A DNA stretch of 35,025 nt from Gammaproteobacteria bacterium (GTDB lineage Bacteria > Pseudomonadota > Gammaproteobacteria > WOZS01): assembly GCA_011620135.1 (NCBI GenBank), contig WOZS01000065.1, positions 34,419 through 69,443 of the forward strand. The letters run 5' to 3'. Under the pieces are notes generated by a model. That model saw only the letters and a list, made by a program, of their open reading frames with translations, was not told where the DNA came from and ran no database searches. Of the stretch, positions 25,617 through 33,687 are shown in pieces. Within the stretch, counting starts at the first letter, position 1. Every line of letters starts with the position of its first letter. Position numbers and translations under genes: made by a program.

Positions 25617-26441
25617 ATGCACTCCTTGTTGTATTGCGTCAAGAAAATTGGCTGCTGGCACAAACCCTGGACCAGGGCAGGGCTGGTCCTGGGGATATTG
25701 GCCACCCAGGCTGCTGCAGCAGCCCCGCTGCTTTCCTGGCAGCTGGTCCGTCAGCTGCCCCATGACCCCAGGGCCTATACCGAGGGTCTGCTCAGCACCC
25801 CCCATGGGCTGTATGAAAGCACGGGACTCTATGGCTCGTCCAGCCTGCGCCTGGTGGAGCCGGAAACAGGCAGGATAGTGCAGTTTCGCGCACTGGACAG
25901 CACCCTTTTTGGCGAGGGGCTCGCCCTGGTGAACAACCGCCTGATCCAGCTCACATGGCAGGAAGGCCAGGCCCTGGTCTATGCCCAAGATACCCTGCAA
26001 CCCACCAGTCGCTGGAGCTATCGGGGCGAAGGCTGGGGCCTGACCTATGATGGCAAGACTCTCATCATGAGCGATGGCAGCGCCAGGCTCACCCGGCGCG
26101 ACCCGGATTCGTTTGTGGTGCTGGGCCAGACGCTGGTGCGCGATGGCGCAAGCCCCATTACCCAACTCAACGAACTGGAATACCAGGATGGCATAGTCTG
26201 GGCCAACATCTACATGACCGATCGCATCGCGCGCATCGAGCCTGCAAGTGGGGCGGTCACCGGTTATCTCGACCTGCACGCCCTGCGGCAGCGCCTGCCT
26301 CCATCCACGGGCACTGCGCCACCGGCCGAGGTCCTGAACGGCATTGCCGCAACCAGCGGAGGCACTTTGCTGGTCACCGGCAAGTTCTGGCCTGCTGTGT
26401 TCGAGATTCGCCTCGAAACCGTGAAGCCTGGTGGGTTATAA
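25617..26441 (+). CDS. Glutaminyl-peptide cyclotransferase (glutamine cyclotransferase), exported
   Basis: The 274-residue protein has a signal peptide: basic KKIGCWHKPWTR, hydrophobic AGLVLGILA, then QAAAAAP. The mature part matches the plant/bacterial beta-propeller glutamine cyclotransferases: LPHDPRAYTEGLL (48-60), YESTGLYGSSSLR, FGEGLALVNNRLIQLTW, GWGLTYDGK, LNELEYQDGIVWANIY and LNGIAA with LLVTGKFWP. These enzymes convert N-terminal Gln to pyroglutamate; this one would act in the periplasm. Its ATG is only two bases from the start codon of the divergent kinase gene, so the two leaders must overlap. Confidence 0.92.
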   Translation: MHSLLYCVKKIGCWHKPWTRAGLVLGILATQAAAAAPLLSWQLVRQLPHDPRAYTEGLLSTPHGLYESTGLYGSSSLRLVEPETGRIVQFRALDSTLFGEGLALVNNRLIQLTWQEGQALVYAQDTLQPTSRWSYRGEGWGLTYDGKTLIMSDGSARLTRRDPDSFVVLGQTLVRDGASPITQLNELEYQDGIVWANIYMTDRIARIEPASGAVTGYLDLHALRQRLPPSTGTAPPAEVLNGIAATSGGTLLVTGKFWPAVFEIRLETVKPGGL

Positions 26442-26442
26442 T
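26437..26442 (+). promoter_or_regulatory. Possible -10 box (TATAAT) for the TusA-like gene
   Basis: A perfect TATAAT overlaps the stop codon of the cyclase gene, 46 bases before the TusA-like ATG, a suitable distance for a promoter. No good -35 hexamer lies upstream, so it is a weak call. Confidence 0.3.
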
Positions 26443-26488
26443 GCCATCGCCTCGGGGTTCCTGGCTGTCGCGGTGTTGAGGGGGTTTC

Positions 26489-26728
26489 ATGGCAGAACAG
26501 CTTGCCTTCGATCTGGAAATCAATCTGTGCGATTCCCCACCACCCATCCAGCTGTTGCGCACCAGGAAGGCCCTGCTCAGTCTGGACTCCGGCCAGACGC
26601 TGCATGTCATGACCGACAGCGATACGGCCCATAGGGATTTCGTGGCACTCGCCAAGGTGATGGGGGAGCCCCTCATCCGCGAACAGGCCCAGGGCGCCAT
26701 CAGTCATTTTGTCTTCCAGAAGCGCTGA
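26489..26728 (+). CDS. TusA/SirA-like sulfurtransferase family protein
   Basis: The 79-residue protein has the two-layer TusA fold pattern: an early Cys, a helix with LLRTRKALLSLDSGQTLHV, a second helix DFVALAKVMGE and the final strand with ISHFVFQK. TusA proteins carry persulfide sulfur on a Cys in a CPxP motif at the start of the first helix. Here Cys14 is followed by DSPPP instead, so the helix cap keeps prolines but not the exact motif. It may still be a sulfur carrier or have lost that role. The permease gene starts 41 bases downstream. Confidence 0.8.
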   Translation: MAEQLAFDLEINLCDSPPPIQLLRTRKALLSLDSGQTLHVMTDSDTAHRDFVALAKVMGEPLIREQAQGAISHFVFQKR

Positions 26729-26769
26729 GCAAGCCCCCTTGGCCCATCCAACCAGAGTAACCCCTTGAC

Positions 26770-27867
26770 TTGAACAAATGGGCGGCACCATGGGTCCGGC
26801 TCAGAGACCTGCTGGCTCATCCCCAGGCCCTGGCACTGGGAGGCTTGCTACTGCTGTTCTTCCTGCTGCTTGCCGTCGCCGGCGATCTGCTGGCGCCGCT
26901 GCTGGCCGCCACCATTCTGGCCTATCTCCTGGATCCCATGGTGCGGTATCTGGAACGCAAGGGTTTGCATCGCCTGTGGGCCGTGGTGGTTGTTTTTGGG
27001 GTCTTTACAGGTTTGCTGGCCGCCACGGTGTTCGCCCTCGTGCCGCTGCTGTCCCGGCAGCTGATCCAGTGGCTGGAGGGCCTGCCCGCCTTGATAGCCA
27101 ACGGCCAGGCGCTGCTCCTGCAGCTGTCGCGCCGTTATCCGCAGCTCTTCTCGACAGAGCAGGTCACCAGCATGATCCACGGTCTTGGCGCCGACCTGTT
27201 GACGTGGCGTCAGGCTATCCTGGCCCATTCTTTGAGCTTTGGCAAGGGGTTGGCCGTGGCCCTGGTTTACCTTTTCTTGGTCCCGGTACTCGTGTTTTTC
27301 ATGCTCAAGGACAAGCAGGCCATCCTGCAATGGCTGGGGCGCTTTGTTCCCGCCGACAACCGACTGATCCGCATCGTCTGGCACGAGGTGGACCAGCAGA
27401 CCGGCAACTATCTGCGCGGCACGATGTGGCGCATTCTGGCCATGGGCGGGCTTGCCCTGGTCGGCTACTGGCTGCTGGGCATTCATTACGTGGCCCTGCT
27501 GGCCACCATCATCGGGCTTGCCGTGCTGGTGCCCTATGTGGGGGCCGCCATTGCCTTGTTGCCACTGGTGGCCATCGCCTATGGGCAATGGGGTCTCACG
27601 TCGATGTTCTGGTATGCCCTGCTGATCTTTGCCATCCTGCAGATCCTGGATGGCAACCTGCTGGCTCCCCTGATCCTCGCAGGCACCGTCGACCTGCATC
27701 CTGTGGCCATCATTGCTTCCATCCTGTTTTTCGGCGGCATCTGGGGCTTCTGGGGCATCTTCTTTGCCATTCCGCTGGCCACCCTGCTCAACGCGGTGCT
27801 GCTGGCCTGGCGCGAGTTGCAGGAGATGGTGGCCCATGAGCAGCAGCATACGTCCCAGTCCCCCTAG
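26770..27867 (+). CDS. AI-2E family permease (PerM/YhhT type)
   Basis: The 365-residue membrane protein shows the family pattern: two N-terminal transmembrane segments before YLLDPMVRYLERKG (55-68), an amphipathic middle part, LVPVLVFFMLKDK, then YLRGTMWRILAMGGLALVG. Next come the GLAVLVPYVGAAIALLP and LVAIAYGQWG segments, and DGNLLAPLILAGTVDLHP before two final helices. Members are named for AI-2 export (TqsA) but most have unknown substrates or act as ion/proton antiporters. The start is TTG 26770 with no clear Shine-Dalgarno; no in-frame ATG precedes the first helix, so the start is uncertain by a few codons. Confidence 0.93.
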   Translation: MNKWAAPWVRLRDLLAHPQALALGGLLLLFFLLLAVAGDLLAPLLAATILAYLLDPMVRYLERKGLHRLWAVVVVFGVFTGLLAATVFALVPLLSRQLIQWLEGLPALIANGQALLLQLSRRYPQLFSTEQVTSMIHGLGADLLTWRQAILAHSLSFGKGLAVALVYLFLVPVLVFFMLKDKQAILQWLGRFVPADNRLIRIVWHEVDQQTGNYLRGTMWRILAMGGLALVGYWLLGIHYVALLATIIGLAVLVPYVGAAIALLPLVAIAYGQWGLTSMFWYALLIFAILQILDGNLLAPLILAGTVDLHPVAIIASILFFGGIWGFWGIFFAIPLATLLNAVLLAWRELQEMVAHEQQHTSQSP

Positions 27868-27884
27868 GTTGGGCATGACCTAGG
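27863..27884. terminator. Possible bidirectional hairpin between convergent genes
   Basis: CCTAGGT (27863-27869) and ACCTAGG (27878-27884) form a perfect seven-base stem with an eight-base loop. It lies in the 34-base gap between the convergent permease and PhoH genes and overlaps the permease stop codon. No T-run follows on either strand, so terminator function is uncertain. Confidence 0.35.
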
Positions 27885-27901
27885 ACGAGAACGGGAATGC
27901 C

Positions 27902-29302
27902 CTAAAGCACTGACGAGGCGAAATCGGCCAACCTGGAACGCTCACCCCGGGTCAATGTGATGTGCCCGCTGCCTGGCCATTCCCGGAAGCGATCCACCAC
28001 ATAGGTAAGCCCCGAGCTGGTCTCGGTCAGATAGGGCGTGTCGATCTGGCTGAGGTTGCCGAGACAGACCATCTTGGTGCCCGGCCCGGCGCGGGTGAGC
28101 AGGGTTTTCATCTGCTTGGCAGTCAGGTTCTGCGCTTCGTCCAGGATCACATAGCGGCTCTGGAACGTGCGGCCGCGCATGAAGTTCAAGGAACGTATCT
28201 TGACGCGGTTGCGCAGCAGGTCCTCGGTGGCCGAACGACCCCAGCTGCCGCCATTCTTCTGGCCCTGGGTCAGCACCTCGAGATTGTCCATCAAAGCACC
28301 CATCCAGGGCGACATCTTTTCTTCCTCGGTACCGGGCAGAAAGCCGATGTCCTCGCCCACAGGGATGGTGATGCGGGTCATGATGATCTCCCGGTAGCGC
28401 GCCTCGTCGAAGCACATGGCAAGCCCTGCTGCCAAGGCCAGCAGCGTTTTGCCGGTGCCGGCAGCCCCGGTCAGGGTCACAAGCTCGATACTGGGGTCCA
28501 TGAGCAGGTTGAGTGCCAGGCTCTGCTCCCGGTTGCGCGCCTGCACGCCCCATACCGAATGCCGGTGGCGGTAGTCCCTGAGGCGCTCCACGCACGCCAT
28601 CCCTTCCTTGACCTCGCGCACGATGCCGTCGAAGGAGTCGTCCCCAGGAAAAGCCAGGCACTGGTTGGGCGACCAGCTGGCCACCCTTGGCCCTGCCACC
28701 TCATAGAAGATGCGCTCACCATCCTGCCAGGAACGCATGCCCTGACCATGGGTCTCCCAGAAGTCCTCGTCCAGCACATCGACGCCGGCAAACAGCAGAT
28801 CAAGATCCTGGCGTGGCTGATCATTGAAGTAATCCTCGGCATCCAGGCCAGCCACCCGGGCACGGATCCGCAAGTTGATGTCCTTGGTCACCAGGACCAC
28901 TTCCCGCTGGGGGTGGCGCTGCATCAACAGCTGCATGGCATCGAGGATGCCCTCGTCACCAGACCCCTGGCAATGGCAGAACAGGAGCTTGCCGGTGGGG
29001 CTGTAGCCATTGGCAAAGGAGGCCAACTCGGCAAGGCTGAGGCCATTGTCGATGTCCTGGTAGGATTTCTTGCTGACCAGGGTGTCGAGATACCTGCTCA
29101 CCTGGCGCACATTGCGCGCCACCTCGGAAAGCCCCTTCTTGCTGGCATCCAGTTCCTGCAGCACCACCATGGGCAACACCACCCAATGCTCCGCAAAGCG
29201 GAACAGGGCGGTTGGGTCGTGCATCAATACATTGGTATCCAGCACATAGATGGTTTCGCAACCGGAAGAACTGCTGAAAGAAGGCACGGGCAAGTCGATC
29301 AC
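27902..29302 (-). CDS. PhoH family protein with N-terminal PIN domain
   Basis: The 466-residue protein joins a PIN RNase domain (YVLDTNVLMHDP with Asp22, acidic residues to about 180) to a PhoH ATPase domain: Walker A LTGAAGTGKT (277-286), Walker B RYVILDEAQN (383-392) and TIPVGEDIGFLPG between them. PhoH2-type proteins of this layout are ATP-dependent RNA helicase/nucleases. The start is GTG 29302, with AGGA upstream. The bcp stop is nine bases before it, so the two genes are probably co-transcribed. Confidence 0.95.
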   Translation of the reverse strand: MIDLPVPSFSSSSGCETIYVLDTNVLMHDPTALFRFAEHWVVLPMVVLQELDASKKGLSEVARNVRQVSRYLDTLVSKKSYQDIDNGLSLAELASFANGYSPTGKLLFCHCQGSGDEGILDAMQLLMQRHPQREVVLVTKDINLRIRARVAGLDAEDYFNDQPRQDLDLLFAGVDVLDEDFWETHGQGMRSWQDGERIFYEVAGPRVASWSPNQCLAFPGDDSFDGIVREVKEGMACVERLRDYRHRHSVWGVQARNREQSLALNLLMDPSIELVTLTGAAGTGKTLLALAAGLAMCFDEARYREIIMTRITIPVGEDIGFLPGTEEEKMSPWMGALMDNLEVLTQGQKNGGSWGRSATEDLLRNRVKIRSLNFMRGRTFQSRYVILDEAQNLTAKQMKTLLTRAGPGTKMVCLGNLSQIDTPYLTETSSGLTYVVDRFREWPGSGHITLTRGERSRLADFASSVL

Positions 29303-29311
29303 GTCATCCTG

Positions 29312-29773
29312 TCAGTACAAGATATCCACAGCCTGCAGTACAGCCTGGGCATGCCCTGCCACGCGCACCTTGCGCCAGACGCGCCGGATGATGCCTGTCT
29401 CATCCACCAGGAAGGTGCTGCGCTCGATGCCGATGCTCTTGCGGCCATACATGGCTTTTTCCTTCATGACGCCCACCGCCGTGCACAGGCTGGCCTGCTG
29501 ATCACTCAGCAAGGCAAAGGGCAGGGCCAGTTTTTCCCTGAAACGAACATGGACAGCCAGACTGTCGCGGCTGACCCCATAGAGCAGCACGTTGCGCTCC
29601 ATAAAGGCGGCATGGTGCTCTGCGAATGATTGGGTTTCCTGGGTGCATCCTGGTGTGTTGTCTTTGGGATAAAAGTAGAATATCACACGCTGGCCCCTCA
29701 GCATCTCCAGGCTGACGCGTCCGCCATCGGTTGACGGCAAATCAAAGTCTGGAAATGGCTCGCCTGCATCCAT
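29312..29773 (-). CDS. bcp: Peroxiredoxin, Bcp/PrxQ type
   Basis: The 153-residue protein reduces hydrogen peroxide and alkyl hydroperoxides with thiols in the cytoplasm. The active site is YPKDNTPGCTQE with peroxidatic Cys43. The resolving Cys five residues later in E. coli Bcp is Gln48 here. Cys97 in QQASLCTAVG is the only other Cys I see and could be the resolving residue in the helix-3 arrangement known for some PrxQ proteins. ATG 29773 begins MDAGEPFPDF, as relatives do. It is divergent from dapA. Confidence 0.95.
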   Translation of the reverse strand: MDAGEPFPDFDLPSTDGGRVSLEMLRGQRVIFYFYPKDNTPGCTQETQSFAEHHAAFMERNVLLYGVSRDSLAVHVRFREKLALPFALLSDQQASLCTAVGVMKEKAMYGRKSIGIERSTFLVDETGIIRRVWRKVRVAGHAQAVLQAVDILY

Positions 29774-29853
29774 GGCACCCTCACTGCAGCCACCACTTGT
29801 TCCATCAAGCGGAGCAATGTATCATGACCAATCGAAAAAACGCTGGAGCAGCT

Positions 29854-30756
29854 ATGTTGCACGGAAGTCTGGTGGCTTTGGTCACCCCCATGCTGGATGA
29901 TGGCACCATCGCCTGGGATGCGCTGGAGCGCCTCATCGCCCATCACATCGCCTCGGGCAGTGATGGACTGGTGATCGCCGGCACCACGGGGGAGGCCTCC
30001 ACCCTCACCATGAAGGAACATATTACCCTGTTCAAGCAGGCAGTTGCCATGGCGGGGGGGCGTATCCCCATCGTCGCCGGCACAGGTGCCAATGCCACAG
30101 CAGAGGCCATCGAACTGTCCAGGGCGGCAGCCCATGCCGGCGCTGCCGCGGCACTCTCTGTCACACCCTATTACGTCAAACCCACTCAGGAGGGCCTTTT
30201 TCGGCATTACCAGGCTGTGGTCCAGGCCTCCGGTCTGCCGCATATTCTCTACAATGTGCCGTCACGCACGGCCTGCGACATGCTGCCGGAAACTGTTGCC
30301 CGATGCAGGGACATGCCGCTGGTCATCGGCATCAAGGAAGCCGTGGCGGACATGGCGCGCATCGATGCCCTGCGCACCCTGTGTGGCGCTGATTTCCTGA
30401 TCTTTTCAGGCGACGATCAGACCATGCTGGATGCGCTGGCCCATGGGGCCAATGGGGTGATCTCGGTGAGCGCCAATGTGGCCCCTCGAGCCATGCACCT
30501 GTTGTGCCAGGCTGCGGTTGCAGGCCGCTGGGACGAGGCGCGCGCCATCGACCAGCGGTTGCAGCCCTTGCACAAGGCCATTTTCATGGAAAGTAACCCC
30601 ATCCCCGTCAAATGGGCCTTGCAATACATGGGCCTGATCCCTTCGGGTATCAGATTGCCTCTCACCAGGCTCTCGTCCCGCTGGCACGAGACGCTGGCCA
30701 AGGTTTTGCAGCAATGCGCCGAGGCGAGTCGGTCGGTCAACCATGCCATCAGCTAA
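29854..30756 (+). CDS. dapA: 4-hydroxy-tetrahydrodipicolinate synthase
   Basis: DapA condenses pyruvate with aspartate semialdehyde in lysine and diaminopimelate synthesis. The 300-residue form from ATG 29854 puts every catalytic residue at its E. coli number: Thr44 and Thr45 in AGTTGEAS, Tyr133 and Arg138 in YNVPSRT, and Lys161, the Schiff-base lysine, in GIKEA. The product begins MLHGSLVALVTPM, like E. coli DapA, and GGAG precedes this ATG by five bases. ATG 29824 is in frame and would add ten residues. Its 3' end overlaps a lipoprotein gene by 14 bases, the position bamC takes in gammaproteobacteria. Confidence 0.97.
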   Translation: MLHGSLVALVTPMLDDGTIAWDALERLIAHHIASGSDGLVIAGTTGEASTLTMKEHITLFKQAVAMAGGRIPIVAGTGANATAEAIELSRAAAHAGAAAALSVTPYYVKPTQEGLFRHYQAVVQASGLPHILYNVPSRTACDMLPETVARCRDMPLVIGIKEAVADMARIDALRTLCGADFLIFSGDDQTMLDALAHGANGVISVSANVAPRAMHLLCQAAVAGRWDEARAIDQRLQPLHKAIFMESNPIPVKWALQYMGLIPSGIRLPLTRLSSRWHETLAKVLQQCAEASRSVNHAIS

Positions 30757-31030
30757 ACGATGGCTCATGGCAACGAGTCTGGCAACCTGCCTTGCGGGCT
30801 GCGCTGGAGATCCCTGTCTGAAAGAGGCCATCTATGATCACCCGATAACGGCTCACGCCCTGCGCGCTCCTCCTGGGCTGGAATTGCCCCAGCCCGACCC
30901 CGAGATGGAGATTCCCAATGCGCCACCACGGCCGTTTCATGCCCCGCCACGGCAGCGTAGCGATGGCAGCTGCATCATCGAGCCCCCCAAGCTGCCCAAT
31001 CCCAATGCAGCTGCCCATGCCTCACCTTGA
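30743..31030 (+). CDS. Small lipoprotein with BamC N-terminus-like segment
   Basis: The 95-residue protein has a lipoprotein signal peptide (KRWLMATSLATCLAGC) with lipobox LAGC and Cys20 as the lipid-carrying residue. The mature chain of 76 residues is proline-rich and probably unfolded. The stretch HALRAPPGLELPQPD followed by MEIPNAPPR resembles the unstructured N-terminal lasso of BamC (L.AP.G..LP......IP), which binds BamD. Neither of the helix-grip domains of BamC is present. The gene overlaps dapA, matching the dapA-bamC order. I infer a minimal BamC-like lipoprotein; an unrelated lipoprotein cannot be excluded. A hairpin overlaps its stop. Confidence 0.78.
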   Translation: MPSAKRWLMATSLATCLAGCAGDPCLKEAIYDHPITAHALRAPPGLELPQPDPEMEIPNAPPRPFHAPPRQRSDGSCIIEPPKLPNPNAAAHASP

Positions 31031-31034
31031 GGCA
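31018..31034 (+). terminator. Possible hairpin at the end of the dapA-lipoprotein operon
   Basis: TGCCTCA (31018-31024) and TGAGGCA (31028-31034) form a seven-base stem with a CCT loop over the stop codon of the lipoprotein gene. No T-run follows, so it is only a candidate end signal. Confidence 0.3.
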
Positions 31035-31100
31035 GGTGGTGCGCGCTTTCCAGGGCCCAAGGACCTCCCCCGCCCATGACCTGATACCATCGTAGAAACA

Positions 31101-31191
31101 GGAGAGATGTCCGAGCGGTCGAAGGAGCACGCCTGGAAAGCGTGTATACGCCACAAGCGTATCGAGGGTTCGAATCCCTCTCTCTCCGCCA
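31101..31191 (+). tRNA. tRNA-Ser (anticodon GGA)
   Basis: The acceptor stem GGAGAGA (31101-31107) pairs with TCTCTCC (31181-31187), followed by G73 and an encoded CCA. The anticodon stem CACGC/GCGTG encloses CTGGAAA with GGA at 31135-31137, reading UCC and UCU codons. The long variable arm (stem ATACGC/GCGTAT) and the T-arm GAGGGTTCGAATCCCTC are typical of serine tRNA. It lies alone between the lipoprotein and acyl-CoA synthetase genes. Confidence 0.97.
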
Positions 31192-31310
31192 TTCTCCCGA
31201 TGGCCTACCTCTTGGCAGCGCCATCATGATATGCTCCTTGTCGAGGACAGACCAAGGTCAGTCATCGAGCCGCCCCAGAACTTGATCCAATCGAAGTAGA
31301 GGAATTCGCC

Positions 31311-32786
31311 ATGGATGTATGGCAGGAACTGGAAAAGCGCGCCTGGTCGCATGCCCACAGCACGGCGTTGATCCAGAACGATGAACAGGTGTCCTTTCAG
31401 ACGTGGCTTGCTCGCGCCCAGGGGGCACGGGCCCAGTTACAACGGCTGGGTATTCGGCGCGGTGATTCCGTCGCCTTGCTGTTGCCCAATGGCATCGAAT
31501 TTGCCTATCTCTACTGCGCCATCCTGGGTGAAGGCGCCATTGCCACCCCCATCGATCATCGCATGGGCTTGCCGGAGCTGCGCCACATCCTGGCACGCAC
31601 CAGATCCCGGCTGCTTTTCACCACCCCAGGCCACCCCCACCTCGAAGCCCTGCGGTCCATCCAGGACACCGTTCTCGTTGCCCGGGGTGATCCCGCCTTC
31701 TTCGCTCCGCCTGCCAGTCCACCGGCCATGCTCCCTGCCCAGGAAGAGGCCACGGCCCTTTACCTGCACACATCGGGCACCACGAGCCAGCCCAAGATCG
31801 TGGAGCTGACCATGGCTCATCTCGACGAATATCCCAGAGCCATGCGGCATGCTGCCCTGGTGGGAGAAAGCGATGTCTGGGGCATGGTGCTGCCCATGTC
31901 GCACATCTCCGGGCCCATTGATATCAATGCCATTTTGTCCCATGGCGGCACCATGGTGATCTTCGATCAGCTGACGCCCCAAAACATCCTGGGAGCCATC
32001 CAGCGCCACCGCATCACCCTGATCCATGCCGTCCCCCCCATCTTTCAGATGCTGCTCAAGGGCAACCCCACGGCCTACGATACCTCGAGCCTGCGCCTGC
32101 TGGCCATGATGGGCACCTCGGTGCCCATGCCGGTGATGCGCGCCGTGCAGGCCGCCTTTCCCCACGCCAGACTGCTTCAGGGCTATGGCTTGACCGAGAC
32201 CTCGCCCTTGCTCACCCTGACGCCCTTTGATGAAGCCCAAGGCCACATGGACTCCATTGGCAAGGCGGTCGTGGGCGCGGAGCTTGCCATCATGGATGCG
32301 GAAGGCCGGCTGCTGGATGCCGGCGAGGATGGAGAGATCGTGGGACGCGGCCCCATGATCATGAAAGGTTATCTGGATGATCCAGCGGCCACCCAGGCCC
32401 GCTGGCGCCATGGCTGGTTTTGCACGGGTGATGCGGGGCGCTCCGATCAGGACGGCTTCTTCTACCATCTGGGCCGCCTCGACGACATGATCGTCACCGG
32501 GCAGGGGCTGAATGTCTTTCCCAGCGAGGTCGAGGCATGCCTGCTGGAACACCCCGATGTGCTGGAGGCAGCCGTGGTAGGCCGGCGTGATCGGGACCGT
32601 GGCGAAGAACTCCATGCCTTCGTGGTACTGCATACCGGAGCTGCGGTCAACGCCACGGAGCTGCGTGCCCACTGCATCCAGCGTCTGGCGAGCTACAAGG
32701 TGCCGCGACGTATGCACATCATGCCCGAGTTGCCCAAGAACGCCACGGGCAAGGTGGTCAAGAAGGCCTTGGCCGCTGGGTCATGA
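31311..32786 (+). CDS. Acyl-CoA synthetase (class I adenylate-forming enzyme)
   Basis: The 491-residue protein has the family motifs in order: the ATP loop LHTSGTTSQPKIVE (152-165), GYGLTETSP (291-299), WFCTGDAGRSDQDGFFYHLG near 364-383 and the C-terminal lysine loop LPKNATGKVVKKAL. It should activate a carboxylic acid as acyl-AMP and pass it to CoA; the acid is unknown. The ATP loop has SQ where TGxPKG is usual. The start at 31311 follows AGAGGA. The acyltransferase gene begins 17 bases after its end, so both may share an mRNA and handle fatty acids. Confidence 0.93.
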   Translation: MDVWQELEKRAWSHAHSTALIQNDEQVSFQTWLARAQGARAQLQRLGIRRGDSVALLLPNGIEFAYLYCAILGEGAIATPIDHRMGLPELRHILARTRSRLLFTTPGHPHLEALRSIQDTVLVARGDPAFFAPPASPPAMLPAQEEATALYLHTSGTTSQPKIVELTMAHLDEYPRAMRHAALVGESDVWGMVLPMSHISGPIDINAILSHGGTMVIFDQLTPQNILGAIQRHRITLIHAVPPIFQMLLKGNPTAYDTSSLRLLAMMGTSVPMPVMRAVQAAFPHARLLQGYGLTETSPLLTLTPFDEAQGHMDSIGKAVVGAELAIMDAEGRLLDAGEDGEIVGRGPMIMKGYLDDPAATQARWRHGWFCTGDAGRSDQDGFFYHLGRLDDMIVTGQGLNVFPSEVEACLLEHPDVLEAAVVGRRDRDRGEELHAFVVLHTGAAVNATELRAHCIQRLASYKVPRRMHIMPELPKNATGKVVKKALAAGS

Positions 32787-32802
32787 GGAACCATAGGCGG
32801 CC

Positions 32803-33687
32803 ATGACTGCTTGCATCGCCTGGTGGCCGCCCTGGTTGATCATGACGGCGGCCCATGCCATGGCCTGGCCGCTGGCATGGCTCCCTCTGGGACGGTTGCA
32901 GACCGCTCATCGCAACATCATTGCGGCCTACCCGGATCTGGGCTTCCTGAAGCGCCAATGGTTGCTGTACCGATGCCTCGTCCATTGGCTGGCCACGGCG
33001 ATGGAGGTCCTGCAGGCCGGCACACCATCGTGGAATGGGCGATGCTTGGCCAAACGCATGCATCTCGAGGGTCTCGACAATCTGGATCGGGCCAGAAAGC
33101 AGGGTTGCGGTGTCATCCTGCTCAGTGCGCATGTCGGCAATTTTCCATGGTTTGTCTTGCGCCTGGCTGTGGAAGGGTATCCGGTCTCGGTGCTCTACAA
33201 GGAACAACATGCCCTGCCTGCCCACTTCTTTCGGGGCATCATGGAGCGCTTCGGCATCGAGGGGCTGGCGGTGCAGGAAGGTCGCCACCAGGCCACTCGC
33301 CAAGCCCTGCGCTCCTTGCGCAACGGCCGGGTACTCTTCATCCATATGGACCAGGGTAGGCGCCATGGCGAGATGGTGCGCTTCATGGGAAAGATGGTGC
33401 GCCTGCCGGCAGGTCCCGCAGTACTGGCGGCCGCATCGGGGGCTCCCTGCCTGCCAGCCTTTACCTGGCGCACAAGGTTATGGCATGTCGCCCGCATTCA
33501 TCCACCCCTGGCGTTGATGCAGAAGCGTACCCAGCAGGGACTGCAGGCCAATCTGCAAACCATGGCCAAGGTGCTGGAACAGGTGATCCTGGAACATCCC
33601 ACCCAATGGCTCTGGATGCACCGCCTGTTCAAATGGAGCGTTGCCCATCCCAGTTGCGAGAACACATCGCTGCAAGAAATCCCATGA
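32803..33687 (+). CDS. LpxL/HtrB-family lysophospholipid or lipid A acyltransferase-like protein
   Basis: The 294-residue protein matches the bacterial lipid A acyltransferase family: an N-terminal hydrophobic segment, then GVILLSAHVGNFPWFVLRL (103-121), SVLYKEQHALPAHFF, FIHMDQGRR and VRLPAGPAVLAAASGAPCLP. Family members transfer an acyl chain at the inner membrane, with the His and acid of an HX4(D/E) motif as catalytic dyad. Here His110 is followed four residues later by Pro115 instead of Asp or Glu (HVGNFP). Either another residue serves, or this is a subfamily with a different reaction. The cutA gene overlaps its stop. Confidence 0.87.
   Translation: MTACIAWWPPWLIMTAAHAMAWPLAWLPLGRLQTAHRNIIAAYPDLGFLKRQWLLYRCLVHWLATAMEVLQAGTPSWNGRCLAKRMHLEGLDNLDRARKQGCGVILLSAHVGNFPWFVLRLAVEGYPVSVLYKEQHALPAHFFRGIMERFGIEGLAVQEGRHQATRQALRSLRNGRVLFIHMDQGRRHGEMVRFMGKMVRLPAGPAVLAAASGAPCLPAFTWRTRLWHVARIHPPLALMQKRTQQGLQANLQTMAKVLEQVILEHPTQWLWMHRLFKWSVAHPSCENTSLQEIP

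Noticed and set aside
27962-29629. Plus-strand open frame of 555 codons
   Set aside because: Antisense to the PhoH and bcp genes, whose motifs are complete; no domain pattern in the frame.
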